From: Actinomycetota bacterium
Lineage (GTDB): Bacteria; Actinomycetota; Actinomycetes; Mycobacteriales; Pseudonocardiaceae
Direction: 5' to 3'
Length of the DNA: 49,029 nucleotides
Assembly: GCA_021324675.1 (NCBI GenBank)
Contig: JAJPIR010000176.1
Coordinates: 1 to 49,029, forward strand
How positions within the stretch are numbered: the first letter of the stretch is position 1; every line of letters starts with the position of its first letter. The translations under genes and the position numbers were made by a program. This document shows, in pieces, positions 8,577-16,977 of the stretch. The notes under the pieces were generated by a model that was not told the DNA's origin, searched no databases, and was given only the letters and a program-made list of their open reading frames with translations.

Positions 8577-10913
8577 GTGAGTAGCACGGCGCACGAGGTC
8601 CGCGCTGGCATGACGCCCACCGGAAGCCCCAACGGGGGTGAGGCCGCATCGCTAGTGGAATCGGCGATGTTGCTGCGTTGGCGGGCGCCCGAGCTAGCGC
8701 TCTTGCTGGCAGATCGGGCGGTGACTGCGGCGCAGGACGACACAATGGCTGTGCTCCGCGCAGATCACATCGCAGTATTCGCGCTCAACCGGCTTGGTCG
8801 GTACGGGGAAGCGGCGCACCGCCTCCTACCGGCGATCCGGGACAATGCCGCTCCTCAGGGGCTTTGGCATGAACTGCAGGTGGAACTAGCGCATTGCGCG
8901 ACCGCGCTGGGGGAGCCCGCTACCGCGCTCGACGCGGTGCATGCAGTGCTGGCGGCTGGTGATGACGTTGCTCCTGTGCTCAGAGGTGGGGCACTTGTGG
9001 CTGTTGCCGAGGCGGCTGGTGCGCTCGGCGATGGTGACCTCGTGGCACTGGCGCTTGAGGAAGCTGACGAGCTGTATCGCGAGGATCCGAATCTTGATCA
9101 CGACACCGCGCTGTTGCTGCGGGCAGCGGTTCGGGCGACTCACGCGGCCTATCACCGTGCCCAGGGCGATGTGGCAGCCGCCGAGGCGGAGGCTCGGGAG
9201 GGGCGCGAGCTGCTGGCTGGCCTAGCCGATCCTGATCACGATAGCGGCGAGGTGAGTGCCCGCTTGATGCTTGAGCTGACGCTCAGCTTGCTCGCTCGCG
9301 GCGAGGGTGAGACCGCGCTGCTGGAAGTGCGGCCGCTGCTGCGCCGTACGGTGCGGGCTGCCGCCGCTGCCGCGGTCGGCAGGCTGCGGTTAGCCCTGGC
9401 CACCCAGGTACATCTGGCCGAAGGCCGCCATGAACCAGCGCTGACGCTGCTTGCTGACGCGGTGGAAGGCGCGCAACGCTACGGACTCGACGCGGTCCTC
9501 GCTGAATGCCTCGAGGGCCTGTCTCACGTGCATGAAGCCCGTGATGAGTTCGCCGACGCCCTGCATTGCATGCGTGCAGCGCGAGCCGCCGAACTTCGCC
9601 ATCGGCAGGATGTGGACGACGCGCGCGCTACCCTGCGGAGTCATTTCGGAACCGCCCGCCGGGAGGAAACGCGCCTGCTCCGCGAGGTCGCCGAGCTGCT
9701 CGGCAATGCGGGAACGGGTAGCGGCGGACTTGATGCGGACACCGGACCGATACCCGTCGACATTATCGTCGAGTCCCTGGCACACCAGGTTGCCGGCGCC
9801 AAGGACGTGCAGGTGCAGCTCAGTGCGGCAGATGTCGTCGAGCCGGACGTTGCGCAGGAAGCGGTTCTTCCGGTCACGGTTGCCGGGACAGCCGTTGCCG
9901 ACAGCGTGGCTGAGGACCAGGACGCCGTCGGGCACACTGCTGAGCTACCGGTGTCCACCGCAGCGGACATCTCGCTGGTGGCTCCGGAGGTGACTGCGGT
10001 TGAGCCAGGGAGCAAAAAGACCAATGCAGTGCCGGATGAGTCACCAGCCAGGCTTGATTCCTGGCAATCCAGAGCCCGGCACCGCCGCGGTACTGCCGGG
10101 ACTGTGTTGTCGGTAAGTGACCTGCTTCCCCCATCAGCCTTGTCCGCGGGGCGCTCGGGGCGGCGACGCGCCGAGGAACCTGCAGGGGATCGTAGAGAGC
10201 AACGCGATACTGCCGAGACGCCCAAGCCACCAGACAGTGCTTCCGAGCAGGACAGCGCGACTTATCGCCACGCTACAGACAGCGACGATGCATCACCGCC
10301 GCCAACGCCAACTAACCGCATGCTGATCTCGCCGTCAGCGGGCTCGCCGCCAGCGGGCTCAGCGGAGGCCTCGCAGGATGACGCCCAGGATGACGCCACT
10401 GGCCGGTCCGCCAGGCGGGCCTTCGTTGAGGACACCGAAAGCCACCCGGTGACCCGCCGGGAATTCTCGGCGCTCGGACCGCCACCGGCCCCCACGCCAC
10501 GAGCACTGGAATGGGAGACGGTGGGCGATGCGTCGGCCGAGCCGCGCGAGAGCCGACAGATGGGCCTAGGTGATCTGCTCGCCGAGGCGCTCGCCGCCTA
10601 CCAGGAAAGCCGCGAAATTCAGGCTGACGCCTCTGCTACCGGAACTGGGCGTACTGACGGCTCCAACGTAGCTGAGGAAACCAGCCGAGACTTGCCTAGC
10701 TACGGCGCAGGAAGCACACGTTGGGCAACCGGGCTGGTATTGGCTCCGGATACGAGTCACGGGCAAGCAAACCAAACAGATTCATCCGAGGCGATCACCA
10801 ACCCGCTACTGCGGCTACCGGATCTCACCGCGGAACCGCGGTGGATCCCCCCTGAGAGAAATCCGCGATGGGCTCCCCCGGACAGGGGCCATCGATCCGC
10901 GGCCGGCGATTAG
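8577..10913 (+). CDS. TPR-like protein with long disordered C-terminal half
   Basis: About 778 residues. I chose the GTG at 8577 because it follows a purine-rich GATGGGGGTGGGA; the frame is open from 8541. Residues about 20-360 are Ala/Leu-rich helical pairs typical of tetratricopeptide-like arrays. Residues about 380-778 are low-complexity, rich in Ser, Pro, Thr, Asp and Glu, and look disordered, with a motif ETVGDASAEPRESRQMGLGD near the end. There are no catalytic motifs and no membrane segment. The product is unknown. In M. tuberculosis the position between ettA and the thioesterase is held by the large NAD-glutamate dehydrogenase gene; here this gene occupies it. Confidence 0.8.
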   Translation: MSSTAHEVRAGMTPTGSPNGGEAASLVESAMLLRWRAPELALLLADRAVTAAQDDTMAVLRADHIAVFALNRLGRYGEAAHRLLPAIRDNAAPQGLWHELQVELAHCATALGEPATALDAVHAVLAAGDDVAPVLRGGALVAVAEAAGALGDGDLVALALEEADELYREDPNLDHDTALLLRAAVRATHAAYHRAQGDVAAAEAEAREGRELLAGLADPDHDSGEVSARLMLELTLSLLARGEGETALLEVRPLLRRTVRAAAAAAVGRLRLALATQVHLAEGRHEPALTLLADAVEGAQRYGLDAVLAECLEGLSHVHEARDEFADALHCMRAARAAELRHRQDVDDARATLRSHFGTARREETRLLREVAELLGNAGTGSGGLDADTGPIPVDIIVESLAHQVAGAKDVQVQLSAADVVEPDVAQEAVLPVTVAGTAVADSVAEDQDAVGHTAELPVSTAADISLVAPEVTAVEPGSKKTNAVPDESPARLDSWQSRARHRRGTAGTVLSVSDLLPPSALSAGRSGRRRAEEPAGDRREQRDTAETPKPPDSASEQDSATYRHATDSDDASPPPTPTNRMLISPSAGSPPAGSAEASQDDAQDDATGRSARRAFVEDTESHPVTRREFSALGPPPAPTPRALEWETVGDASAEPRESRQMGLGDLLAEALAAYQESREIQADASATGTGRTDGSNVAEETSRDLPSYGAGSTRWATGLVLAPDTSHGQANQTDSSEAITNPLLRLPDLTAEPRWIPPERNPRWAPPDRGHRSAAGD

Positions 10914-10983
10914 TACTGGTCCAGTACGACCGAAGCGTTCATTCCCTGGGACACTGATACGCGGGCCGACTGGGGGCAGGCAG

Positions 10984-11394
10984 TTGGCGGTATTCACCAC
11001 CGACGTGGCAGTGCGTTGGTCGGACATGGATGTTTTCGGACACGTCAACAATGCCTGCGTGGTCACGCTCTTAGAGGAAGCGCGCACAGTGCTCCTCTTC
11101 GGTGAAGGCGCAGAACGAGGTGCCCAAACGTTGGCCACGGGGGTGGTTGTTGTCGAACTAGCGGTTCGTTACCGGCAGCCGTTGGTCTATGCGGCCAGCC
11201 CTGTGCGGGTACGGTTGTGGGTCAGTGAGCTGCGCGTTGCCTCGTTCTCCTTGGATTATGCCGTTGCGGGCACCGAAGGGTATGCGGTCACTGCGCGCAC
11301 TCAGCTGGCCCCTTACGACACCGCGGCGGCGCGGCCCCGCCGGCTGTTGCCTGCCGAACGAGAATTTCTGGCCGACTTTCGAGACGGCGTGTGA
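10984..11394 (+). CDS. Acyl-CoA thioesterase, 4HBT hotdog family
   Basis: 136 residues starting at TTG 10984 (next to a GGGGGCAGGCAG region). The hotdog-fold signature is clear: VRWSDMDVFGHVNNACVVTL, with the Asp and the following HVNN of the 4-hydroxybenzoyl-CoA thioesterase type. Such enzymes hydrolyse acyl- or aroyl-CoA thioesters in the cytoplasm. Its stop overlaps the start of the next gene (TGATG), so the two are translationally coupled; the pair corresponds to Rv2475c-Rv2474c in M. tuberculosis. The substrate is not predictable from sequence. Confidence 0.88.
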   Translation: MAVFTTDVAVRWSDMDVFGHVNNACVVTLLEEARTVLLFGEGAERGAQTLATGVVVVELAVRYRQPLVYAASPVRVRLWVSELRVASFSLDYAVAGTEGYAVTARTQLAPYDTAAARPRRLLPAEREFLADFRDGV

Positions 11395-12026
11395 TGATGG
11401 CGCAGCTGTACATTGCAGATCCTGCCGAGCGAGCTGATCTCGGCGTCTTCGTGGCCCGGGCGGTCCGTCTCGACAGCGAAGCACTCGTACGGTTGCGAAC
11501 TGCGGGCAGCCGGCTGCACGTCTGGGTGGCCACCCCATTCGATGCGCTGGTGACCCGTTCAGTGTGCGGCGGGATGCATCCCGGCGATCTCACCATCAAG
11601 GGAACAGATCTGCTTGCCGCAATGGCGGTAGCCGGTAAGACAGTGGTCGATCCGGGCCAGGCACAAGATGTGCTGTGGCGTTGCGCGCTCCCGCCCGAAC
11701 GGGGCTGGCGTGCAGTGGATCAGGTGCCTGCTGAAGTGCTCGCCGATCTCGCCGGCCAGGGCGCTGCGGTCGCAAGGGCCACCGCCAGTCGGCACGGTGG
11801 TCCGCCAGCAGACCTCCTAGACCAGAAAGTGATCACTGTCAGCGGTGCAGGGTTGCACGTGGGAGTGCCCCTACGCTGCCTGTTCGCGCTATCCGGTATG
11901 GGTTTCGTGGGCAGGACTGCAGCGGAAACCGTCCGAGTCTGGGCCACCGACTCCTGGCTGCGGCTGGATGCCCGCTACGGTGCCGTCTTGCGACGCCGGC
12001 GCGCTGCGTTGCCGTTGCTTGTCTGA
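11394..12026 (+). CDS. Conserved actinobacterial protein, Rv2474c-like
   Basis: 210 residues from the ATG at 11394, which shares its A with the stop of the thioesterase gene; a second ATG follows at 11397. The sequence begins MAQLYIADPAERADLGVFVARAV after the first Met and contains RVWATDSWLRLDARYG near the end. There are no membrane segments and no known catalytic motif. It sits where mycobacteria carry Rv2474c, downstream of the thioesterase. The function is unknown; the coupling suggests it works with the thioesterase. Confidence 0.82.
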   Translation: MMAQLYIADPAERADLGVFVARAVRLDSEALVRLRTAGSRLHVWVATPFDALVTRSVCGGMHPGDLTIKGTDLLAAMAVAGKTVVDPGQAQDVLWRCALPPERGWRAVDQVPAEVLADLAGQGAAVARATASRHGGPPADLLDQKVITVSGAGLHVGVPLRCLFALSGMGFVGRTAAETVRVWATDSWLRLDARYGAVLRRRRAALPLLV

Positions 12027-12069
12027 CCGGTTCGGATGAGACCTGCCCAAACCAGCACGTGCCAGCTCA

Positions 12070-12429
<360 letters not shown>

Positions 12430-12813
12430 TCAGACCAGCGAGTTCAGCAGGCTGTTTGCGGCCATCTCCAGGTAATTCCACAGCACCGTGCGGTACTCGT
12501 CATCGAGCCCGGCTTCATCCACTGCGATGCGCATGCAACGCAACCAGGCATCGCGCTCGGCCGGTCCTATCCGGAACGGAGCGTGCCGCATCCGCAGCCG
12601 CGGGTGCCCCCGCGACTCGGAGTAGGTGTGTGGGCCACCCCAGTACTGCATGAGGAACAGCCGCAGGCGTTCCTCAGCAGGGCCTAAATCCTCGCCCGGG
12701 TAGAGCGGGCGCAAAACCTCATCTCGCGCTACGAGCTCGTAGAAACGACCGACGATCCGGCGAAACGTCGGCTCACCGCCGACGGCTTGGTAAAAAGTGT
12801 CTGGTGCAGCCAC
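12430..12813 (-). CDS. glbO: Truncated haemoglobin group II (trHbO)
   Basis: 127 residues, the normal length for a 2-on-2 globin. Recognisable positions are [15 protein letters not shown] at the N-terminus, [16 protein letters not shown], the heme region [17 protein letters not shown], and [19 protein letters not shown] with the proximal His in MRHAPF; Trp in the later WLRCM segment is typical of group II. The protein binds oxygen and is implicated in oxygen delivery or detoxification in mycobacteria. It is read divergently from the HNH side and is followed by the aglA remnant. Confidence 0.93.
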   Translation of the reverse strand: MAAPDTFYQAVGGEPTFRRIVGRFYELVARDEVLRPLYPGEDLGPAEERLRLFLMQYWGGPHTYSESRGHPRLRMRHAPFRIGPAERDAWLRCMRIAVDEAGLDDEYRTVLWNYLEMAANSLLNSLV

Positions 12814-12853
12814 CTGTTCATCCTGCCTTGTGCAACCAACTTACGGACCAGTA

Positions 12854-13873
12854 TCACGACGGCGGGACGGCCTGACCGGCGGGCGACGGCGTGTAACTAG
12901 CCGGCGAGGGCGGCGGAATCCCGGCCTCGGCGAAGGCCTCCTTGAGGCCGGCCAGCAGGGCCCGCTGCACCACCCACTGCCGTCCGGCTTGCACTTTGGC
13001 GGTGATCCGCAGCGTTATGCCGTCTGGGCTGATCGACTCGACGCCGAGCACTTCCGGTGGTTCTAGCACGTCATCGGCCAGCGGGCTGCCCTCCGCGGTG
13101 AGTTCCGTGGCAGTGCGGCTGGCCAGTTCAGTTGCTTCCGGGATGTCTGCATCGTGTCCAACGGGCAGGTCAACCACGGCGATGGAATAGTCTTGGCTGG
13201 AATTGCCCACTCTCAGTACCTCTCCATTGCGGACGTACCAGACGGTGCCTTTGGTATCTCGCAGAGTGGTCACTCGCAGGCCGACTGCTTCCACCTTGCC
13301 GGTGGCTGAGCCAAGGTCGACCACGTCGCCGACCCCGTACTGGTCCTCGACCAGCATGAACATTCCGGACAGGAAGTCCTTGACCAGGTTCTGGGCGCCG
13401 AATCCTAAAGCGATGCCCACGATGCCGGCCGAGGCAATGATCGGTCCGAGATTGATCCCCAACTCGCCCAGCACCAAGGTGCATGCCACGCCATAGACCA
13501 CGAACGTCGTACCGGAGCGCAGTACCGAGCCGATGGTGCGCGCCCGTTGCGATCGACGTTTTGACAGCTGGCCGGTGCTGCGCCAGGACTCCGGCGCCCG
13601 CTCGCGCAGGGGACGCAGCAATCCGGGTGGCGGTCCCTCCGCGGTCACCTCGCTCAACCGGTTGATCGTCCGGTGCGCCAACCAGCGCACCAGCACGGCG
13701 AGCGCGACGATGAGCAAGATGTGCAGTCCGGCGCCTACGACGGTGTCGGCGTAGCGCGATGCCAGGTCGTTGTGCGTGAGCTGGTAGATGCGCGCGCACC
13801 ACGAGCCCTCATCACGGGAGCAGTCTGGCTGCGCCATCAGTTGGCCAATCATCTGATAGGTACCTCCGGTCAT
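12854..13873 (-). CDS. MscS-family mechanosensitive ion channel
   Basis: 339 residues. Transmembrane segments appear at about 48-62 (GLHILLIVALAVLVRWLAH), 125-140 (FVVYGVACTLVLGELG) and 143-165 (LGPIIASAGIVGIALGFGAQ), the last being the pore-lining TM3 with its Gly/Ala pattern, followed by NLVKDFLSGMFMLVEDQYGVGD, the diagnostic MscS block. A cytoplasmic beta domain follows (VRNGEVLRVGNSS). The C-terminus is Pro/Ser-rich. Such channels release solutes on hypo-osmotic shock. Translation could also begin at Met8 or Met13. Confidence 0.92.
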   Translation of the reverse strand: MTGGTYQMIGQLMAQPDCSRDEGSWCARIYQLTHNDLASRYADTVVGAGLHILLIVALAVLVRWLAHRTINRLSEVTAEGPPPGLLRPLRERAPESWRSTGQLSKRRSQRARTIGSVLRSGTTFVVYGVACTLVLGELGINLGPIIASAGIVGIALGFGAQNLVKDFLSGMFMLVEDQYGVGDVVDLGSATGKVEAVGLRVTTLRDTKGTVWYVRNGEVLRVGNSSQDYSIAVVDLPVGHDADIPEATELASRTATELTAEGSPLADDVLEPPEVLGVESISPDGITLRITAKVQAGRQWVVQRALLAGLKEAFAEAGIPPPSPASYTPSPAGQAVPPS

Positions 13874-13973
13874 CCGCCCGGACTGTATCTCTGGTCAGGT
13901 TGCCGCTCGGCCGGCGGAAGCGCCCAGCCGGCGCTGTTATCACCGACACGCGGCGCTATCTGATAGGTGCGTC

Positions 13974-14666
13974 ATGACGGCCCTCTATGGTGGACTAGTC
14001 CCGCGAACTGGCGGAGGTGGTCGCGTGCACGACCGACAACCCAGCCCGGAGGGTCACCCAGCGGGGGCGGACCAGCAGATCGCCTCGCGCCCTGGAACCT
14101 CAACCGGGCTTCTCGACAGAACCACCACACCTCCGGCCACCGGCCCGCCTGCCTGGGGACGGCGCCGGGTGTTGCTGCTCAACGCCAGTTTTGAGCCCCT
14201 GACTGCGCTGCCGTTGCGCCGTGCCATCGTGCTGGTCGTCTGCGGCAAGGCCGATGTCGTGCACGACGACGCTGCGGGCCTGGTGCTGCACTCCGCGACA
14301 GCCAGTGTCCTGGCCCCCTCGGTGATCAAACTGGTCACGTTCGTGCGGGTCCCTTACCGGGCGCGGGTACCCATGACCCGGGCGGCATTGATGCACCGGG
14401 ATCGTTACCGCTGTGGCTATTGCGGAGCCCGCGCGGAGACCATCGACCATGTAGTGCCGCGCAGCCGCGGCGGTGAGCACTGCTGGGAAAACTGCGTGGC
14501 GTGCTGTTCGTTGTGCAATCACCGCAAGGCCGATCGGTTGCTCAGCGAGCTGGGCTGGAAACTGCGGATGGTGCCGCGCGCGCCGCGGGGGCAGCACTGG
14601 CGGTTGCTGGCCACGGTGCCCGATGCCGACCCGCTGTGGCTGCCCTACCTCGGCGAGGTCGCCTGA
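13974..14666 (+). CDS. HNH endonuclease family protein (Rv2469c-like)
   Basis: 230 residues. The first 60 are low-complexity. The core starts at RRVLLLNASFEPLTALPLRR, the conserved N-terminal block of this actinobacterial HNH family. The nuclease motif is complete: YRCGYCGARAETIDHVVPRS, then RGGEHCWENCVACCSLCN and HRKADRL, with two CxxC pairs for structural zinc. In vivo substrates of this group are not established. It is syntenic with M. tuberculosis Rv2469c, between glbO and pepN. The start at 13974 is the first ATG; a later start close to residue 60 would remove the disordered part. Confidence 0.88.
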   Translation: MTALYGGLVPRTGGGGRVHDRQPSPEGHPAGADQQIASRPGTSTGLLDRTTTPPATGPPAWGRRRVLLLNASFEPLTALPLRRAIVLVVCGKADVVHDDAAGLVLHSATASVLAPSVIKLVTFVRVPYRARVPMTRAALMHRDRYRCGYCGARAETIDHVVPRSRGGEHCWENCVACCSLCNHRKADRLLSELGWKLRMVPRAPRGQHWRLLATVPDADPLWLPYLGEVA

Positions 14667-14752
14667 GTTGGGTGCTCTTCAAGAGCCACCGACCCGGGCT
14701 GGACCTGCTTGTAACGGCTACCAACCCTCGCCGCGCCCGTAGGCTTGGTTCC

Positions 14753-16177
14753 GTGGCTGATCTGCACGAGTTGTCCGCCCTGGAGCAAGCCGCAGCGGTA
14801 CGCCGCCGCGAAGTCAGCCCGAGCGAGCTCGTTGAACATTGCCTGCAGCGGGTCGGGGACAAAAACGATCAGCTGGGCGCGTTCGTGACGGTTACCGCTG
14901 ACCGGGCGATGGATGCTGCGCGGGCCGCCGATGTGCTGGTGACCCGCACTGATCCGGATGCGCTGCCGGCGCTGCTGGGAGTGCCTACCGCGATCAAGGA
15001 CCTGACCGCCACCGCAGGCGTGCGCACCACTTTCGGATCGACCGTCTACGCCCAATACCTGCCCCCTGCCGACGATGACGTGGTGGGGTTTCTGGCCGCT
15101 GCCGGCACGATCAGCCTGGGCAAAACCAGCACCCCTGAGTTCGGGCTGACCTGCTACACCGAGCCGGCCAGCCTGCCGCCTGCGGTAACGCCCTGGGACA
15201 CCACGAGGTCGGCTGGAGGCTCCTCCGGCGGGGCGGCCGCCGCGGTGGCCGCTGGGTTGGTGCCTTTCGCGCAAGCTAGCGACGGTGGTGGCTCGATTCG
15301 TGGGCCCGCAGCGGCCTGCGGGTTGGTCGGGCTCAAACCGAGTCGAGGCCGCGTATCCCGTGGACCGGTGGCAGGTGATGTGAGTTTGCTCTCAGTGCTA
15401 GGTCCGTTAGGCCGCACCGTTGATGACGTCGCTGCGCTGCTTGATGCCATGGCGGTGCCGTGCCCGGCTGAACCGGTGGTTGCACCACCACTACCGCCGG
15501 GACAAAGTTTCCTTGAGTGCTCCCGCGCAGAGCCCGGACGGCTGCGCATCGGGCGCTACGCTGACTCCCCACTGCCAGGTGTTGAACTTGCGCCCGAATG
15601 CCGTCGGGCTTGGGAAGATACCGCTACCCTGCTGGCCGCCTTGGGTCATGAAGTGGTAGATACCACTTCGCCGTATAACGCTGAGGTATTGCTGCCGTCA
15701 TTCGAAAAATTGTGGGCAGTGGGCGCGACGTCGATGCCAGTGCCCGAAAATGCTCGGGGCGCGCTGCTGCCCTTCACAGAGTGGTTACGTGCGCAGGGAG
15801 CCGTGGTCAGCGGGCCGGAGTTGCTGCAGGCAATGGGGCAAGTCCAAAGCGCGGGTCGGGCCGCTATCAAAGCGCACGCGGAATTCGATGCGGTGGTCAC
15901 GCCCATTTTGGCCCAGCTTCCTCGGCCAATTGGATGGTTCACTTCGGTACCCCCGCCGGACAATTTTGAACGGCAAAAGCGTTTCATCCCTTACGCGGCG
16001 TTGTATAACGTGACGGGGCAGCCGGCCATCTGCCTGCCGATGCACTGGACCGACGAGGGGCTTCCGGTGGGTGTGCAGCTAGTGGGCCGGCCGGCCGGGG
16101 AGGCCACCCTGCTGGCGCTGGCCGGGCAGCTTGAGCGCGCCCGACCATGGGTGCACCGCAGACCGCCTACCTGGTGA
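14753..16177 (+). CDS. Amidase signature family hydrolase
   Basis: 474 residues from the GTG at 14753, which gives VADLHELSALEQAAAVRRRE, the normal amidase N-terminus. The Ser-cisSer-Lys triad is visible: Lys in VPTAIKDLTAT (about residue 83), the Gly/Ser-rich signature TRSAGGSSGGAAAAVAAGLV, and the nucleophile Ser in DGGGSIRGPAAACGLVGLKP. Enzymes of this family hydrolyse amides to acids and ammonia; related ones include GatA, but no gatCB partners are nearby, so the substrate is open. It follows the HNH gene by 86 bases. Confidence 0.92.
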   Translation: MADLHELSALEQAAAVRRREVSPSELVEHCLQRVGDKNDQLGAFVTVTADRAMDAARAADVLVTRTDPDALPALLGVPTAIKDLTATAGVRTTFGSTVYAQYLPPADDDVVGFLAAAGTISLGKTSTPEFGLTCYTEPASLPPAVTPWDTTRSAGGSSGGAAAAVAAGLVPFAQASDGGGSIRGPAAACGLVGLKPSRGRVSRGPVAGDVSLLSVLGPLGRTVDDVAALLDAMAVPCPAEPVVAPPLPPGQSFLECSRAEPGRLRIGRYADSPLPGVELAPECRRAWEDTATLLAALGHEVVDTTSPYNAEVLLPSFEKLWAVGATSMPVPENARGALLPFTEWLRAQGAVVSGPELLQAMGQVQSAGRAAIKAHAEFDAVVTPILAQLPRPIGWFTSVPPPDNFERQKRFIPYAALYNVTGQPAICLPMHWTDEGLPVGVQLVGRPAGEATLLALAGQLERARPWVHRRPPTW

Positions 16178-16212
16178 GGCGCCGGTTGGCGCCGGTCAGC
16201 TACCGTGATCTC

Positions 16213-16455
16213 GTGACATCGGTGGAGGTCGTCCTGATCCTGGCAGGTGTGCCGCTGGCCATCATGGTTGTGTTAGGGCTGCTGACGCTGCGGACAACGT
16301 TCGCGCGACCGCGCCGCTACCGTCCCGGCGATAAGTGGAGTTATCACCCGGTGTTGTGGACGGCGCATCCGGAGGCTTGGCGCAACGGCGTGGCAGGCCG
16401 GCACCACCCTGGCGGATCCGGTGGAGCCCGTGGAGGTGCCCATGGTAACTGGTAA
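16213..16455 (+). CDS. Small single-span membrane protein
   Basis: About 80 residues from GTG 16213. An N-terminal transmembrane helix (VEVVLILAGVPLAIMVVLGL) is followed by TLRTTFARPRRYRPGDKW and a short Gly/His-rich tail. Arg-rich sequence just after the helix suggests the C-terminus is cytoplasmic. It ends inside the following DUF5130 gene (overlap to 16455), so the two are probably coupled. The frame extends upstream into the amidase end, and a start at 16147 is less likely. Function unknown. Confidence 0.65.
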   Translation: MTSVEVVLILAGVPLAIMVVLGLLTLRTTFARPRRYRPGDKWSYHPVLWTAHPEAWRNGVAGRHHPGGSGGARGGAHGNW

Positions 16456-16945
16456 TGATCACCACGCGGATCCGGTGCGGCGTGGGCATCACCAAGACGA
16501 TGGATACCAGCCAGAGTTGGCCGCCGGTGAGGCAGTCGTCGGCACCGGACGGATTTCTGCCGCGCGGCAATTCCGGCCCGTCTTGCGCACGCTGCCTTTT
16601 ACCCGCTCGCAGCTGGCCACACTGGACGACATGTTGGTCTGGGCCAGCCGCAGCGCACGTTTGCACTTCGGGATCTATCTCGGGGATCTAGGTCCGGACA
16701 CCCGGACCCGCGCCGAGGAGCTGCACGATTCGCTGGGGGAGCGGGCAGATGATGCCGTGCTCGTGGCTGTCTCACCTGGTCAACGAGTCGTTGAGGTGGT
16801 CACCGGTTGCAATGCCGCCAATCGCCTCCCTGATCGCGGCTGCAAGCTGGCAGTGGAAAGCATGATCTCCTCGTTCAAAGGCGGAGACCTCGCGGGCGGC
16901 CTGAGTTCGGGCCTGCGCATGCTGGCCGATCACACCGAGTCATGA
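16421..16945 (+). CDS. DUF5130 / TPM-like domain protein (Rv2468c-like)
   Basis: 174 residues from GTG 16421; an ATG at 16442 is an alternative start. The N-terminal 45 residues are polar and His-rich. The domain begins about GRISAARQFRPVLRTLPFT and includes ASRSARLHFGIYLGDLG, ADDAVLVAVSPGQRVVEVVTG and a helical end. The fold is related to the TPM phosphatase-like domain. In mycobacteria the orthologue sits between the HNH gene and pepN, as here. Its biochemical role is unknown. Confidence 0.82.
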   Translation: MEPVEVPMVTGNDHHADPVRRGHHQDDGYQPELAAGEAVVGTGRISAARQFRPVLRTLPFTRSQLATLDDMLVWASRSARLHFGIYLGDLGPDTRTRAEELHDSLGERADDAVLVAVSPGQRVVEVVTGCNAANRLPDRGCKLAVESMISSFKGGDLAGGLSSGLRMLADHTES

Positions 16946-16947
16946 AC

Positions 16948-16975
16948 GGCGAGGCGAGCGTGAGCTCGCCTCGCC
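16948..16975. terminator. Bidirectional hairpin between convergent genes
   Basis: A perfect 12-bp inverted repeat (GGCGAGGCGAGC and GCTCGCCTCGCC) closes on a GTGA loop. It occupies the 32 bases between the stop codons of the DUF5130 gene and of convergently transcribed pepN, and would serve both. There is no long U-tract on either side, as usual in high-GC actinobacteria. Confidence 0.8.
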
Positions 16976-16977
16976 AG

